From NCBI GenBank assembly GCA_040002995.1, contig JBDUDK010000033.1:1-64000 (forward strand): a stretch of DNA of 64,000 nucleotides, written 5' to 3'. Shown piece after piece: positions 33,289-42,418 of the stretch (positions are counted from its first letter, which is position 1; each line of letters opens with the position of its first letter). The position numbers and the translations under genes are program-made. The DNA is from JBDUDK01 sp040002995 (GTDB lineage: Bacteria > Actinomycetota > Acidimicrobiia > Acidimicrobiales > Ilumatobacteraceae). Under the pieces are notes generated by a model. It worked only from the letters and a program-made list of their open reading frames with translations, did no database searches and was not told the origin of the DNA.

Positions 33289-34066
33289 GGAAACCATCCG
33301 CCTCGACCGCTCCGACGACGGCATCGTCACGATCACGCTCGACCGTCCCGAGAAGAAGAACGCCATCAACGCCGTGATGTGGGACGAACTCCTCGAGACG
33401 TTTCGGGCCATCGCCGACAACGACGAAGACCGCGTCGTCGTCATTACCGGTGCCGGCGGCGCGTTCTGCTCCGGCGCCGATCTGTCAGGCGGCAATCCCA
33501 CCGGGCGATCGAGACACCAACTCGCGGCGATGCGCCATGTCGCCGACGTGTGCATCGCGTTGCACCGGATCCCGCAGCCGACCATCGCGAAGGTCGGCGG
33601 GGTCGCCGCGGGCGCCGGGCTCAACATGGCGCTCGGATGTGACCTCATCGTCGCCAGCGACGACGCTCGCTTCAGCGAGATCTTCGCCCGTCGCGGTCTC
33701 ACCATCGACTTCGGTGGCTCGTGGCTCCTGCCCCGCCTCATCGGCATGCACAAGGCTAAGGAGCTCGCCTTGTTCGCCGACATCATCTCGGCGCAGGAAG
33801 CGGCCGAGCTTGGCATCGTCAACCGGGTGGTGCCGGCCACCGACCTCGACAAGTTCGTCGACGACTGGGCGCGCCGCCTGGCCGCCGGCCCACCGATCGC
33901 TCTCGCGCAGACCAAGCGTCTGCTCTCCAACGCATTCGCGGTGACGCTCGAGCAGGCGTTGGAGGACGAGGGTTGGGCCCAGACGGTGAACTTCTCCACC
34001 GCCGACACGGTCGAGGCGATGACGGCGTTTCTCGAAAAGCGTGATCCCCGTTTCAGCGGACGCTGA
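33287..34066 (+). CDS. Enoyl-CoA hydratase/isomerase (crotonase) family protein
   Basis: The 259-aa crotonase begins METIRLDRSDDGIVTITLDRPEKKNAIN. Oxyanion-hole segments are GAGGAFCSGADLS and VGGVAAGAGLNMALGCDLIVAS. Catalytic-loop residues near ARRGLTIDFGGSWLLPRLIG carry Asp rather than the paired glutamates of classic hydratases, so isomerase or another activity is possible. It acts on acyl-CoA thioesters. The 3' end overlaps the convergent helicase gene by 14 nt. Confidence 0.9.
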   Translation: METIRLDRSDDGIVTITLDRPEKKNAINAVMWDELLETFRAIADNDEDRVVVITGAGGAFCSGADLSGGNPTGRSRHQLAAMRHVADVCIALHRIPQPTIAKVGGVAAGAGLNMALGCDLIVASDDARFSEIFARRGLTIDFGGSWLLPRLIGMHKAKELALFADIISAQEAAELGIVNRVVPATDLDKFVDDWARRLAAGPPIALAQTKRLLSNAFAVTLEQALEDEGWAQTVNFSTADTVEAMTAFLEKRDPRFSGR

Positions 34067-37000
34067 ACGCACCGAGCCGGGCGAGCACCTCCGCTTTCGC
34101 GTCGTCGAGGTCGACGATGATGTGGACTAGCGCCGCTCCCTCTGACTTCAGGAACAGAAGCTCGCAGCGATCGACCGTCTCGCCGGTGGTGTGTTCGATC
34201 GCCACCGCGTACGCCGCCGTCTGTAACCGGTAGTGGTCGAGTCGAGTCTCGAGGTCGGCAGCGGACACCTGATCGGTTTTGAAGTCGACCACCACCAAAC
34301 CCCCCTCGTCGCGGTACAAGAGGTCGACATAGCCCTCGAGCGTCACGCCGCCGATCGGCGACGCGACGTAGACCTCTCTCCAATGGCGGCGACTCGCGGC
34401 GCGCTGCACGGTGGCCGACGCCAACGCCGATCGAACGAGCGCGGCCACCACGCCCTCCCGACCGAGCACGCCCTCCGCGGCCGCCTGGGCCGCCGCCGTC
34501 GCAGCCAACGGCTCACCGCTGGTGAGATCGATGGTCTGCAGCACGCCGTGCACGGCCTTTCCAATTGCGGTTCCGTATCGACCGCGATTCCACGCCGGTA
34601 GATCGAGATCGCGTGGCTCTTTCGCCAGGCCAGGGTCGTCGTCGGGAATGAGGGCCGCGAGCGCGGTGGCCGCGACGGTGCTCGTGCGGCGGCCGGTAGC
34701 GAGCACCCGCGCCAGTTCGGCCGCCCACTGTTCGGGATCGCCGAATTCGAAGGGGACAACGCCGCTGTAGTCAGCCGGGGCGAGCGGGAGCGCGCGTTGC
34801 GCGGGTGCCCGGAACGGACGCGCCGAGCTGTCCTCGCTCGCGAGCGCAACGAGCTCCGCCAATGTGAGCTTCTCGCGCTCGACATCGGTGTTCTTGCGCA
34901 CCCGCCGGTGCGTCGAAATGACAAGGTGATCCTGAGCCCGCGTGCACGCGACGTAGAGGAGTCGGAGGCGCTCGTGGTGCCCGAGCTGCTCGTCGAGCTC
35001 GGCGAGTTCGTCATACCGGGCGGTCTTCACGCCCGGTCCGACCTTGATCTCACAACCGCCGCCCGCCCACAACACCGTGGCCCCGTCTTGACGGGCACGC
35101 GGCTCGGTGGTGAGCCCGGCGACGATCGTGATCGGGAACTGGAGACCCTTCGCGGCGTGGATGGTCATCACCTGCACCGCGTCGTCGTCGGTCTCGGGAA
35201 GGACGGCTTCGGCCACTCTGGTGCCCTCCGTGGCCTGGCGGGTCGCCCATTCGAGATACGCGCGCAGGCTCGTGCCCCCGGCCTCGCTCCATGCCCTGGC
35301 CTGGTCGACCACGAATCGCAGACGGCGCCACAGGTCGCGTGCGCGTGAGCCGACGAGTCCGAGCTCCATCAGGCGCCGCCGCCGCATGAGGTCGTCGAGC
35401 AGTTCGCTCGGCGCGATCCATCGCGCCTTCTTCGCCAGATCGGACAGCTCGGCGATGGCGTCGCCCACTGGATGGCCCGCCGGCAGACTGGCGGGAAGTG
35501 GTGCTTGATGATTCCAACGACCGCCGAAGGTGTTGCGGAACTCGAAGAGGTCGACGTCGGTACATCCGAACAAGCGGGAACGCAGCGTCGCCACGAGCGC
35601 CAGTTCGTCGGTGGGGTCATCGATGGCTCTCGCCGCCAGGAGGAGGTCACGCACCTCTGGTGTCGTGTACACGAGCGATCCGCTGACCGCACGGAACGCG
35701 ATGCCGGCGTGCTCGAACGCGCGCTCGAGGGCGGGCAGGGCCGTACGCGCTGGAAGCAGCACCGTGATGTCACCGAGGCGCGCGTCTTTGAGCTCGTCGC
35801 CGACCGGCCATCGATCGCGAACGATCGTCATGATGACCGCGGCAACGTCGTCGACCTCGAACGCGCGAAGGTCGTCGGCGGAGAAGCGTTCCCCGTCGGC
35901 GGCGACGTGGGCCTTGTTGCCGAGGGTGACGACGTGTGGTCCCTTGCGCCCGCCCCGCCGAACCGCCCTTAGCGGCAAGTACGCCGGTTGCTCGCCGGGC
36001 ACGGCCTGGATGAGCCGGCCGAAGACGTGGTTGATCCACTCCACGACCGGTGCGGTCGACCGGAAGTTGGCGGTGAGTGGGCGACTCGGACCGAAACGGT
36101 CGGCGGCCTCCAGGAACAACTCGATATCGGCGCGGCGGAACCGGTAGATCGATTGCTTCGGGTCGCCGACGAAGAACAGCCGGCCGGGTTCGGGCGTGAG
36201 CTCGCGCCAATCGGCGCCCGAGGCGTCGGCGGGGGCGGCCAGTCGCACGGCCAACTCGATCTGGATCGGGTCGGTGTCTTGAAATTCGTCCAGCAGAAGC
36301 CTCTGGTAGCGGTCGCGGGCTAGAGCACGCACACGCGCTCCGTGCTCGTGGTCGCGTAGCAGCCGGCGGGCGAACACCAGCAAGTCGTGGAACTCGAGGC
36401 GGCCTTCGACTCGGCGGCTCTCGACGGAATCGCGGGTGAAGCGGGCCAGGGCCCCGGCCAGATGCACGAGGCACGCATGTTGGATAGCGGCGACGGCCCG
36501 GTCGAACTGTTCGCTCACCGCGACCACCCGTTGGCGCACGGTTGCGATGTCGGGCCAGTTCTTCTTCTGCCCACGGCTGCCCACCGCCATGCTCGGCCGG
36601 CCCGCGATGAGGCCGATGCGGTCGGCGTCGTCGGTGGCCCCATCGAGGCGCTCGAGCCAGCGTTCGATGTCGGCAAGGCGAAGGGCGAGAAGATCTTCAG
36701 GATCGCGGGACAGGGAGCGCTCCCGACACACGTCGCGGAGCTCGGTGACGGTCGAAGAGATGTCGAGCGGCGCTGGCGTCGGCGGCGACTCGTCAACGCG
36801 CTCGGCCACAAGATCCCAGTTGTCCTGGAACACCGTTGCCAGATCGCGCACGTGCTCGAGGCGGACTCTCGACGCGAGCGCGAGGACGATGGTCTCCGCC
36901 ATGGCCGGATCCTCGAGAAGCTCATCGCGCCACGCTCGCCAGCGGTCCTCGAAGGCCACCTCCGACGAGATCTCGTCGAGCACTTCGAGACGCGGCGGCA

Positions 37001-37409
37001 GGCTGGCCTCGAGGGGATGCTCACCGAGAAGCCGTTGCGCGAACGCATGGAGCGTGCCGATGGCGGCCGAATCGATCTCGTCGAGCGCCTCGCGACACCG
37101 AGCCGAAATGATCGCGTTCGCCGCCGGATGATTGGCCACCGCAGCGAGCTCGTGGCGAATGCGGTCGCGCAGCTCGGTCGCCGCTTTCTCGGTGAATGTG
37201 ATGGCGGCGATCGCCGTGAGCGGGATCCCGCTCGCCACCAGGGCCACCACCCGCGCCACGAGAATTGTGGTCTTGCCCGAACCCGCCCCGGCTTCGACGA
37301 ACAGCGTCTGGTCCAGCTCGTCGAGCACGGCCTTGCGCACGGCGATGTCGTCGGTGGCGGTCGTGGGCGGGTAGACCGCGGCCCACAGTGCCGAGAAGGG
37401 CTCAGGCAT
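34053..37409 (-). CDS. UvrD/Rep-family helicase-nuclease (AddA-like)
   Basis: The 1118-aa protein has the SF1A motor and a C-terminal RecB-type nuclease. Motifs are AGAGSGKTT (I), LLLDEFQDTDPIQIEL (II), FVGDPKQSIYRFRRADI (III), MTIHAAKGLQFP (V) and YVACTRAQDHLVIS (VI). The nuclease active site is in GYVDLLYRDEGGLVVVDFKTDQ. It overlaps the partner gene by 8 nt. Together they should form an AddAB/RecBCD-type end-resection complex for double-strand-break repair. AdnAB-type assignment is an alternative. Confidence 0.88.
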   Translation of the reverse strand: MPEPFSALWAAVYPPTTATDDIAVRKAVLDELDQTLFVEAGAGSGKTTILVARVVALVASGIPLTAIAAITFTEKAATELRDRIRHELAAVANHPAANAIISARCREALDEIDSAAIGTLHAFAQRLLGEHPLEASLPPRLEVLDEISSEVAFEDRWRAWRDELLEDPAMAETIVLALASRVRLEHVRDLATVFQDNWDLVAERVDESPPTPAPLDISSTVTELRDVCRERSLSRDPEDLLALRLADIERWLERLDGATDDADRIGLIAGRPSMAVGSRGQKKNWPDIATVRQRVVAVSEQFDRAVAAIQHACLVHLAGALARFTRDSVESRRVEGRLEFHDLLVFARRLLRDHEHGARVRALARDRYQRLLLDEFQDTDPIQIELAVRLAAPADASGADWRELTPEPGRLFFVGDPKQSIYRFRRADIELFLEAADRFGPSRPLTANFRSTAPVVEWINHVFGRLIQAVPGEQPAYLPLRAVRRGGRKGPHVVTLGNKAHVAADGERFSADDLRAFEVDDVAAVIMTIVRDRWPVGDELKDARLGDITVLLPARTALPALERAFEHAGIAFRAVSGSLVYTTPEVRDLLLAARAIDDPTDELALVATLRSRLFGCTDVDLFEFRNTFGGRWNHQAPLPASLPAGHPVGDAIAELSDLAKKARWIAPSELLDDLMRRRRLMELGLVGSRARDLWRRLRFVVDQARAWSEAGGTSLRAYLEWATRQATEGTRVAEAVLPETDDDAVQVMTIHAAKGLQFPITIVAGLTTEPRARQDGATVLWAGGGCEIKVGPGVKTARYDELAELDEQLGHHERLRLLYVACTRAQDHLVISTHRRVRKNTDVEREKLTLAELVALASEDSSARPFRAPAQRALPLAPADYSGVVPFEFGDPEQWAAELARVLATGRRTSTVAATALAALIPDDDPGLAKEPRDLDLPAWNRGRYGTAIGKAVHGVLQTIDLTSGEPLAATAAAQAAAEGVLGREGVVAALVRSALASATVQRAASRRHWREVYVASPIGGVTLEGYVDLLYRDEGGLVVVDFKTDQVSAADLETRLDHYRLQTAAYAVAIEHTTGETVDRCELLFLKSEGAALVHIIVDLDDAKAEVLARLGAFSVR

Positions 37410-40400
37410 CGTCGAGCTCCTCGCCGACCAACGCGAGATAGGCGGCGAGGGTGGGCGCTGTGCGTTTTGCCAGCCACGAACGATGGCGATCGGCGGTGCC
37501 GAGGCCGTCGGGGTCGCAATACGGACACTCGACGAACGGGCGATAGGCCGGCTCGGGGGGGTGAGAAGGGAACACGCCTTTTTCGATGCCGCCGGCGATC
37601 ACCCGCAGCCCGTCGAGGAGCCTTCGGTCGACTTCGTCGTCGAACATGTACTCCCGCGGTGCACCGGCCTCGCGCGTCACGAACCAGTACCGAACCGTGA
37701 CGGGGAGATCGTGTCCCGCGAAGGCGCGCGCCGCGAGCGCGTAGATGGGCAGTTGGAGGTAGCGGCCGCCGCCGATCGGATTCGCGGCGCTGATCGAGCT
37801 GTATCGACGCGAACTGCCTGTCTTGTAGTCGATGACGACCAGGCCGGCGCTCAAGGTGTCGACGCGGTCGATGGCGCCGCGGAAGAGGATCTGGCGGCCG
37901 GGCTCGAGCGTGACGGTGAGCGGCGGGCGGTCGTCGTCGAAGCCAAAGCGTTCCTCGGTGGCGACAGAGATGGTGCCCGCCTTCTTGCGGTGTTCTACGT
38001 CGGCGTCGAGAAGGGCGTGGAGGTCGGCGCGTAGCGTGCGGGAGTCGCGGGCCCAGAGAATCGCCCGTCCGGTGAGACCGCGCGCCTTGTACAGATCACC
38101 CTTCGTCGCGAAGAAGTCGTCGAGGAGTGCCCGGTGGGGATTCCCCCACGGCGCGCCGAGCGCCGGCAGGTCCGCGCCGACGGTGCGGAAAAACGCGTCG
38201 AGCGTGTCGTGCACAAGCGAGCCCTTGTCGAGCGCGGAGATGCGCAAGAGCTCCTCGGGATTGTCGACCGCCTCGACGCCGAGCAGGTAGCGCATGAAAT
38301 AGGCGTGCGGGCAGATCGCCCATGTCTGCAGGCGTGTGGCCGACGTGACGGTGTCGATGACTGGAGGCAACCCGGCGGTGCCGCTGAGGTTGCCGTCGTA
38401 GCGCGTGAACTCGTTGCTGCGCCGCGCGTACTCGAGGTTGAGGCCACGGCCGAAGACAAGGTCGGAGGCGGTGAGGCCATGCTTAAGAAGCTCGCCGCGA
38501 TAGGTCGACAAGACGCGCAAGCGGTGCTCGGTCTCGTTAGCCGGAAACACGAGTGTCCGCATTGACGCGGCGAACGACGCCTCATCGACGCGGCCTTCGG
38601 TGATTTGGTCAAGCCAGCGCGACGGAACGTGTTCCGTATGACGGCGGAGATCACCCCGCGGGGCGAACACCACTGCGGGTTGGTTCGACGCGGCGAGCGC
38701 GGCGAGCAACTGACGCCGCTGGCGATCGACTCTCGAGCGATGGTGGTCGAGCTCGGCTCCGGCGCGTTCGCGATCGGTGTCGGGGAGGAGGGGGTCGTCG
38801 CGCACCCGACCGGGCAACATGCCTTCGCTCACACCGACGAGTACGACCAGTTCGAGCTCGAGCCCCATGACCGTGCCGATGGAACCGACGAGGACACCCT
38901 CGCCGAAGCGACCGACGCGGCCGAGGTCGTCGTCGAGCTCATTGTCGAGGGTTCGCGTGAAACGCCCGAGGTCGCTCGATGGGTCGACGGCGTCGACTTG
39001 TCCGAGGCGCTCGAGGATCTCGTCGACTCGGTCGGCCGCCGTTTGCTCAGCCGCCGGCCAATGCATGCGGGCCCGGTCGGTGCCGAGCACGTCGCGCAGG
39101 ACGCCCCGCGCCCACGCGGCCAGCGCGCCCCACGACGTGAGCGAGCGACCCCGCTCGAGCTCGCCCGCCAGACGCTCGACAAACGCGAGGAGCTCCGCGG
39201 CATCGCGGGCGATATGCCGCTGATACTCCGCTCGGGAGCTGGTGTCGGGATCGGTCGCCAACGTGTCGGCGCGATGGCGGGCGTCGGTGGCGAACCGGTT
39301 CAGCCGATCTCGCCATTCGTCAAGGCCCTCTACGACGCCTGCCTCGCGCGACACACGCTCCCATCGCGCCGCGGGCACGACTGCCCCGCTCTCGCCGCGC
39401 ACGGGGCCGGCCGCGAGCAGCTCGAAAACGGCACTGCGGTGGTAACGCCGAGAGGGGAGCGCGAGCAGGCGTCGGAGCGTGCGTCCGGCCACCCGCTCCG
39501 CAAGGGTCTGGGCGGCCGCACCGTTCCACGGAATGGCCGCCGCGTTGAGATGTTCGGTCACGAGACGGGCGTACGGGCTCGCCATCGAGTACAGCAACGC
39601 CATTTTTTCGAACGCGACTCCCTCGCGCGCCGCTTGCAGCACCGTGCGTACCGCGGTGCGCACTTCCGCATCGGCGTCGGATGCGGTGACGAGCGATGCG
39701 GTGGGAGGCGGTTCCGTCCACGCACCGGCCGCGAGCATTGCGCCCATGCGCGCGAGCGAGCGGAGAACAGCGGCATCGGCGCGGGCGTCGCCGGTGCACC
39801 CGACGATCACCGTGACCGGCGCGCGTGTGGCGACGGCGGCGACCAGCGCGCCCGCGCCGACCGACACCTCCTGGGGCAAATAGACGACAACGTGCCCGAG
39901 CGACGCGGCGAAGGGGGCGGTCGCCTCGACCGCCTCCCTCGCGGCGCGAACGAGGTCGGCCTCGTCGTACCACGAAGGGCTGAGGAGCGCCCGCGTTTCG
40001 CGGATCACGCGTGTGACCTCTTGCGTGCGGGGCGAGGTCGAGCTGGCGATGGCTTCGAAGGCCGACGGCGTGAGATCGGCGAGCTCCCGGTACAGACGCA
40101 GGAGGGCCTCGGCGGTCGAGGGGTGGTCGGCGACCGCGGCGAACCAACCGGGCCTTTCCCGCACCACGCGGCCGAGCGCGGCGGTGACCACGGGCGTCGA
40201 CACCGGGCGGCGCCGTGTGCCGGCGAGGGCCGGGGCGCCGAGTAGCTCGGCGAGTCGGTAGAGCGTGAGGAAGTTGACCGCCACGAGGCCGTGGGGGGAG
40301 GCGGCGGCGAGACGTCGGCGGGCGTGCACCCCGACATAGTTCGACGCGACGATCACCGTGACCGGCGCGAGTGGTTCGCCGCCCTTCGCCTTGGCCACGA

Positions 40401-40461
40401 CCTCGACGAGCGCGTCGCCCGCGGGCCGCCCGTAGGCCGTGGTGTAGACGTCGATTCCCAT
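37402..40461 (-). CDS. AddB-like inactivated helicase with PD-(D/E)XK nuclease
   Basis: The ATG at 40461 gives 1019 aa and has a TACGGT box 7 nt ahead. The N-terminal nucleotide loop is degenerate (YTTAYGRPAGDALV instead of GxGxGKT), as expected for a helicase-dead partner. Near the C-terminus the nuclease motif is FRGAIDRVDTLSAGLVVIDYKTG with YLQLPIYALAARAF. Cysteines at AICPHAYF and VECPYC could hold part of an iron-sulphur cluster, although the usual fourth Cys is not evident. It is co-transcribed with the AddA-like gene. Confidence 0.82.
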   Translation of the reverse strand: MGIDVYTTAYGRPAGDALVEVVAKAKGGEPLAPVTVIVASNYVGVHARRRLAAASPHGLVAVNFLTLYRLAELLGAPALAGTRRRPVSTPVVTAALGRVVRERPGWFAAVADHPSTAEALLRLYRELADLTPSAFEAIASSTSPRTQEVTRVIRETRALLSPSWYDEADLVRAAREAVEATAPFAASLGHVVVYLPQEVSVGAGALVAAVATRAPVTVIVGCTGDARADAAVLRSLARMGAMLAAGAWTEPPPTASLVTASDADAEVRTAVRTVLQAAREGVAFEKMALLYSMASPYARLVTEHLNAAAIPWNGAAAQTLAERVAGRTLRRLLALPSRRYHRSAVFELLAAGPVRGESGAVVPAARWERVSREAGVVEGLDEWRDRLNRFATDARHRADTLATDPDTSSRAEYQRHIARDAAELLAFVERLAGELERGRSLTSWGALAAWARGVLRDVLGTDRARMHWPAAEQTAADRVDEILERLGQVDAVDPSSDLGRFTRTLDNELDDDLGRVGRFGEGVLVGSIGTVMGLELELVVLVGVSEGMLPGRVRDDPLLPDTDRERAGAELDHHRSRVDRQRRQLLAALAASNQPAVVFAPRGDLRRHTEHVPSRWLDQITEGRVDEASFAASMRTLVFPANETEHRLRVLSTYRGELLKHGLTASDLVFGRGLNLEYARRSNEFTRYDGNLSGTAGLPPVIDTVTSATRLQTWAICPHAYFMRYLLGVEAVDNPEELLRISALDKGSLVHDTLDAFFRTVGADLPALGAPWGNPHRALLDDFFATKGDLYKARGLTGRAILWARDSRTLRADLHALLDADVEHRKKAGTISVATEERFGFDDDRPPLTVTLEPGRQILFRGAIDRVDTLSAGLVVIDYKTGSSRRYSSISAANPIGGGRYLQLPIYALAARAFAGHDLPVTVRYWFVTREAGAPREYMFDDEVDRRLLDGLRVIAGGIEKGVFPSHPPEPAYRPFVECPYCDPDGLGTADRHRSWLAKRTAPTLAAYLALVGEELDDA

Positions 40462-40468
40462 CACTTGC

Positions 40469-40474
40469 ACCGTA
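40469..40474 (-). promoter_or_regulatory. -10 box of the AddB-AddA-like operon (leaderless)
   Basis: Minus-strand TACGGT ends 7 nt before the ATG at 40461. Confidence 0.55.
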
Positions 40475-40498
40475 GGGCGCGGGTGTGACCGTGTCGTG

Positions 40499-41179
40499 TT
40501 AGCGGGCTTCTGCAGAGACCGCGGCGGCCCGCAACTCACCGACCGCGGCGGCGAGGCCCTCAGGATGGCGGTACAGCGCGCTGCCGGCCACCAAAACGTT
40601 GGCGCCGGCTCTCACCGCGCCACCCACGGTGACGGCGGCGATCCCGCCGTCGACCTCGAGGTCGACGTCGTACCCGGAGGCCGCGATCAAGCGGCGGACC
40701 TCGGCGATCTTTGGTTCCATCGTGGCGATGTAGCGCTGGCCGCCGAAACCCGGGTTCACGGTCATCACCAACACCATGTCGACGAGATCGAGCACGTGCG
40801 CCACCGCCGATGCGCTCGTGGCGGGATTGATCGCGACCGCCGCCTTCGCTCCGCGCTCGACGATGTCGCCGAGAGCGCGGTGAAGGTGCACGGTCGACTC
40901 CGCGTGGACGATCAACCGCTCGCAGCCCGCCTCTAGCCACCGCTCGAACATCGCCTCGGGCGTGCGGACCATGAGGTGGGCCTCGAAGGGGAGCGCGGTA
41001 TGCAAGCGGGCGGCGGCGACGATGTCGGGTCCGAACGTGATGTTGGGCACGAACTGGCCGTCCATGATGTCCCACTGGATGCGGTCGGCGCCGGCGGCTT
41101 CGAGCTTTCCGACTTCGTCGCCGAGCCGCGCAAAGTCGGCGGGCATCACGGAGGGGACGATGAGCACGGGCCGGGCCAT
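40499..41179 (-). CDS. rpe: Ribulose-phosphate 3-epimerase
   Basis: The 226-aa TIM-barrel enzyme shows IVPSVMPADFARLGDEV, QWDIMDGQFVPNITFGP, FEAHLMV, MTVNPGFGGQRYI and the phosphate loop VDGGIAAVTVGGAVRAGANVLVAGSALY. Metal-binding His/Asp positions are present. It interconverts ribulose-5-P and xylulose-5-P. Unusually for actinobacteria it is not next to rsmB/fmt/def. Confidence 0.96.
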   Translation of the reverse strand: MARPVLIVPSVMPADFARLGDEVGKLEAAGADRIQWDIMDGQFVPNITFGPDIVAAARLHTALPFEAHLMVRTPEAMFERWLEAGCERLIVHAESTVHLHRALGDIVERGAKAAVAINPATSASAVAHVLDLVDMVLVMTVNPGFGGQRYIATMEPKIAEVRRLIAASGYDVDLEVDGGIAAVTVGGAVRAGANVLVAGSALYRHPEGLAAAVGELRAAAVSAEAR

Positions 41180-41185
41180 CGGGCG

Positions 41186-41191
41186 ATGGTA
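41186..41191 (-). promoter_or_regulatory. -10 box of rpe (leaderless)
   Basis: Minus-strand TACCAT ends 6 nt before the ATG at 41179. Confidence 0.5.
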
Positions 41192-41203
41192 GGCGGAGGC
41201 GCC

Positions 41204-41209
41204 TACGCT
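41204..41209 (+). promoter_or_regulatory. -10 box of the RNA methyltransferase gene
   Basis: TACGCT ends 6 nt before a GTG at 41216 and 17 nt before the gene's GTG at 41227. It is divergent from the rpe promoter. Confidence 0.45.
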
Positions 41210-41215
41210 GGCCGT

Positions 41216-41230
41216 GTGATCGTGTCGTGA
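41216..41230 (+). other. Possible 4-codon leaderless mini-ORF upstream of the RNA methyltransferase
   Basis: GTG ATC GTG TCG TGA: the stop overlaps the methyltransferase GTG at 41227 as GTGA. Initiation at the predicted 5' end could couple into the gene. This is speculative. Confidence 0.25.
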
Positions 41231-42387
41231 TAGAGCTGCTCGCCGAGCGCATCGTGGCCGGCGGGGCGGCTCTCGCCCACGACGATCAAGGCCGCGTGGT
41301 GTTCATAGACGGCGCTCTGCCCGGGGAGCGCGTCAGCGTCGAGATCACCGAACAACGCAAAGATTTTGGCCGGGCCCGGCTCATCGACGTCGTGGATCGG
41401 GCCGCCGACCGGATGACTCCGCCGTGCAAGTTCGTGGCGTTGGGTTGTGGCGGCTGCGGGTGGCAGCACGTCGAGCCGCAGGCCCAGCGGGCTCTCAAGC
41501 GTGGGATCGTTATCGACGCGTTGCGACGCATTGCCCACCTCGAAGACGCGAACGTCGTCGACGGGCCGCCGCTATCCGCCACCGGCTACCGCACGACGGT
41601 ACGGGTGGCCGTGGTCGATGGGCGGGCCGCACTCCACATCGGCGCCAGCCACCGTCTCATCGCGGTCGACGCGTGTCTCGTTACGCATCCGCTCGTCGAT
41701 GAGCTCTTTCGTGAGGGTCGCTTCGATGGGGCCACCGAAGTTGTGTTGCGGGCGGGTGTGGCCACCGGCGAGCGCCTCGCGTGGCCCCGACCGGCATCAG
41801 CTCGCCTGCGCCTGCCCGCCGACGTGGCGGTGGGCGAGCGCGTGTCGGTGCACGAAGTGGTGGCCGGTCACCGTTTTCGCATCTCGGCCCGCTCGTTTTT
41901 CCAGACCCGGCCCGACGGCGCCGAGGCGCTCGTACAGGCGGTCGCCGACGCCGCGGGTCCGCTGGCCGCGAGCGACGGCCATCTGGTGGACGCGTACAGC
42001 GGTGTCGGGCTGTATGCGGCGACCCTGGGTTCCCACCGGCCGGTGACGGCCATCGAACTCGACCGTCATGCGCTGGCCGACGCCCGCACGAACCTCGCCC
42101 ATCTCGCAACGACGCTCGTGCGCGGCGAGGTGGCGCGGTGGCGCGCGGAGCCGGCGGAACTTGTGGTCGCGGACCCGGCGCGGCCCGGCCTTGGCCCGGC
42201 GGCCGCCACCGCGCTCGCGGCGGCCGGCGCCGAACGATTCGTCCTCGTGAGCTGCGACGCGGCTTCATTTGGTCGCGACACTCGCCTGCTCGAAGAGCTC
42301 GGCTATGCGCATGAAAAGTCGACCTTGATCGACTTGTTTCCCCATACGCCCCATGTCGAGGTGGTGAGCGCGTTTGTCCGGCGGTGA
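41227..42387 (+). CDS. TrmA/RlmC-family RNA (uracil-C5) methyltransferase
   Basis: The 386-aa protein opens with a TRAM-like beta domain (residues 1-55). The [4Fe-4S] cysteines are in CKFVALGCGGCGWQH, with a probable fourth Cys in VDACLVTHP. The SAM domain contains VDAYSGVGLYAATLG and VVADPARPGLG, and the catalytic-Cys motif is LVSCDAASFGRD. It would methylate a uridine in 23S rRNA or tRNA; the exact position is not decidable from sequence. A sigma factor gene follows 31 nt downstream. Confidence 0.9.
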   Translation: MIELLAERIVAGGAALAHDDQGRVVFIDGALPGERVSVEITEQRKDFGRARLIDVVDRAADRMTPPCKFVALGCGGCGWQHVEPQAQRALKRGIVIDALRRIAHLEDANVVDGPPLSATGYRTTVRVAVVDGRAALHIGASHRLIAVDACLVTHPLVDELFREGRFDGATEVVLRAGVATGERLAWPRPASARLRLPADVAVGERVSVHEVVAGHRFRISARSFFQTRPDGAEALVQAVADAAGPLAASDGHLVDAYSGVGLYAATLGSHRPVTAIELDRHALADARTNLAHLATTLVRGEVARWRAEPAELVVADPARPGLGPAAATALAAAGAERFVLVSCDAASFGRDTRLLEELGYAHEKSTLIDLFPHTPHVEVVSAFVRR

Positions 42388-42393
42388 TCCGAA

Positions 42394-42407
42394 GGAGCCC
42401 GGGCTCC
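42394..42407. promoter_or_regulatory. Perfect 14-bp palindrome upstream of the sigma factor gene
   Basis: GGAGCCCGGGCTCC is a perfect inverted repeat without spacer. It lies between the methyltransferase stop and the sigma start (11 nt before the ATG at 42419). It could be an operator. Confidence 0.5.
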
Positions 42408-42418
42408 GTACAGGGGCT

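Noticed and set aside
38605..40245. Plus-strand open frame of 546 codons opposite the AddB-like gene
   Set aside because: The product is Arg/Gly-rich low-complexity sequence, typical of the antisense of GC-rich coding DNA. The minus strand carries the nuclease motifs.
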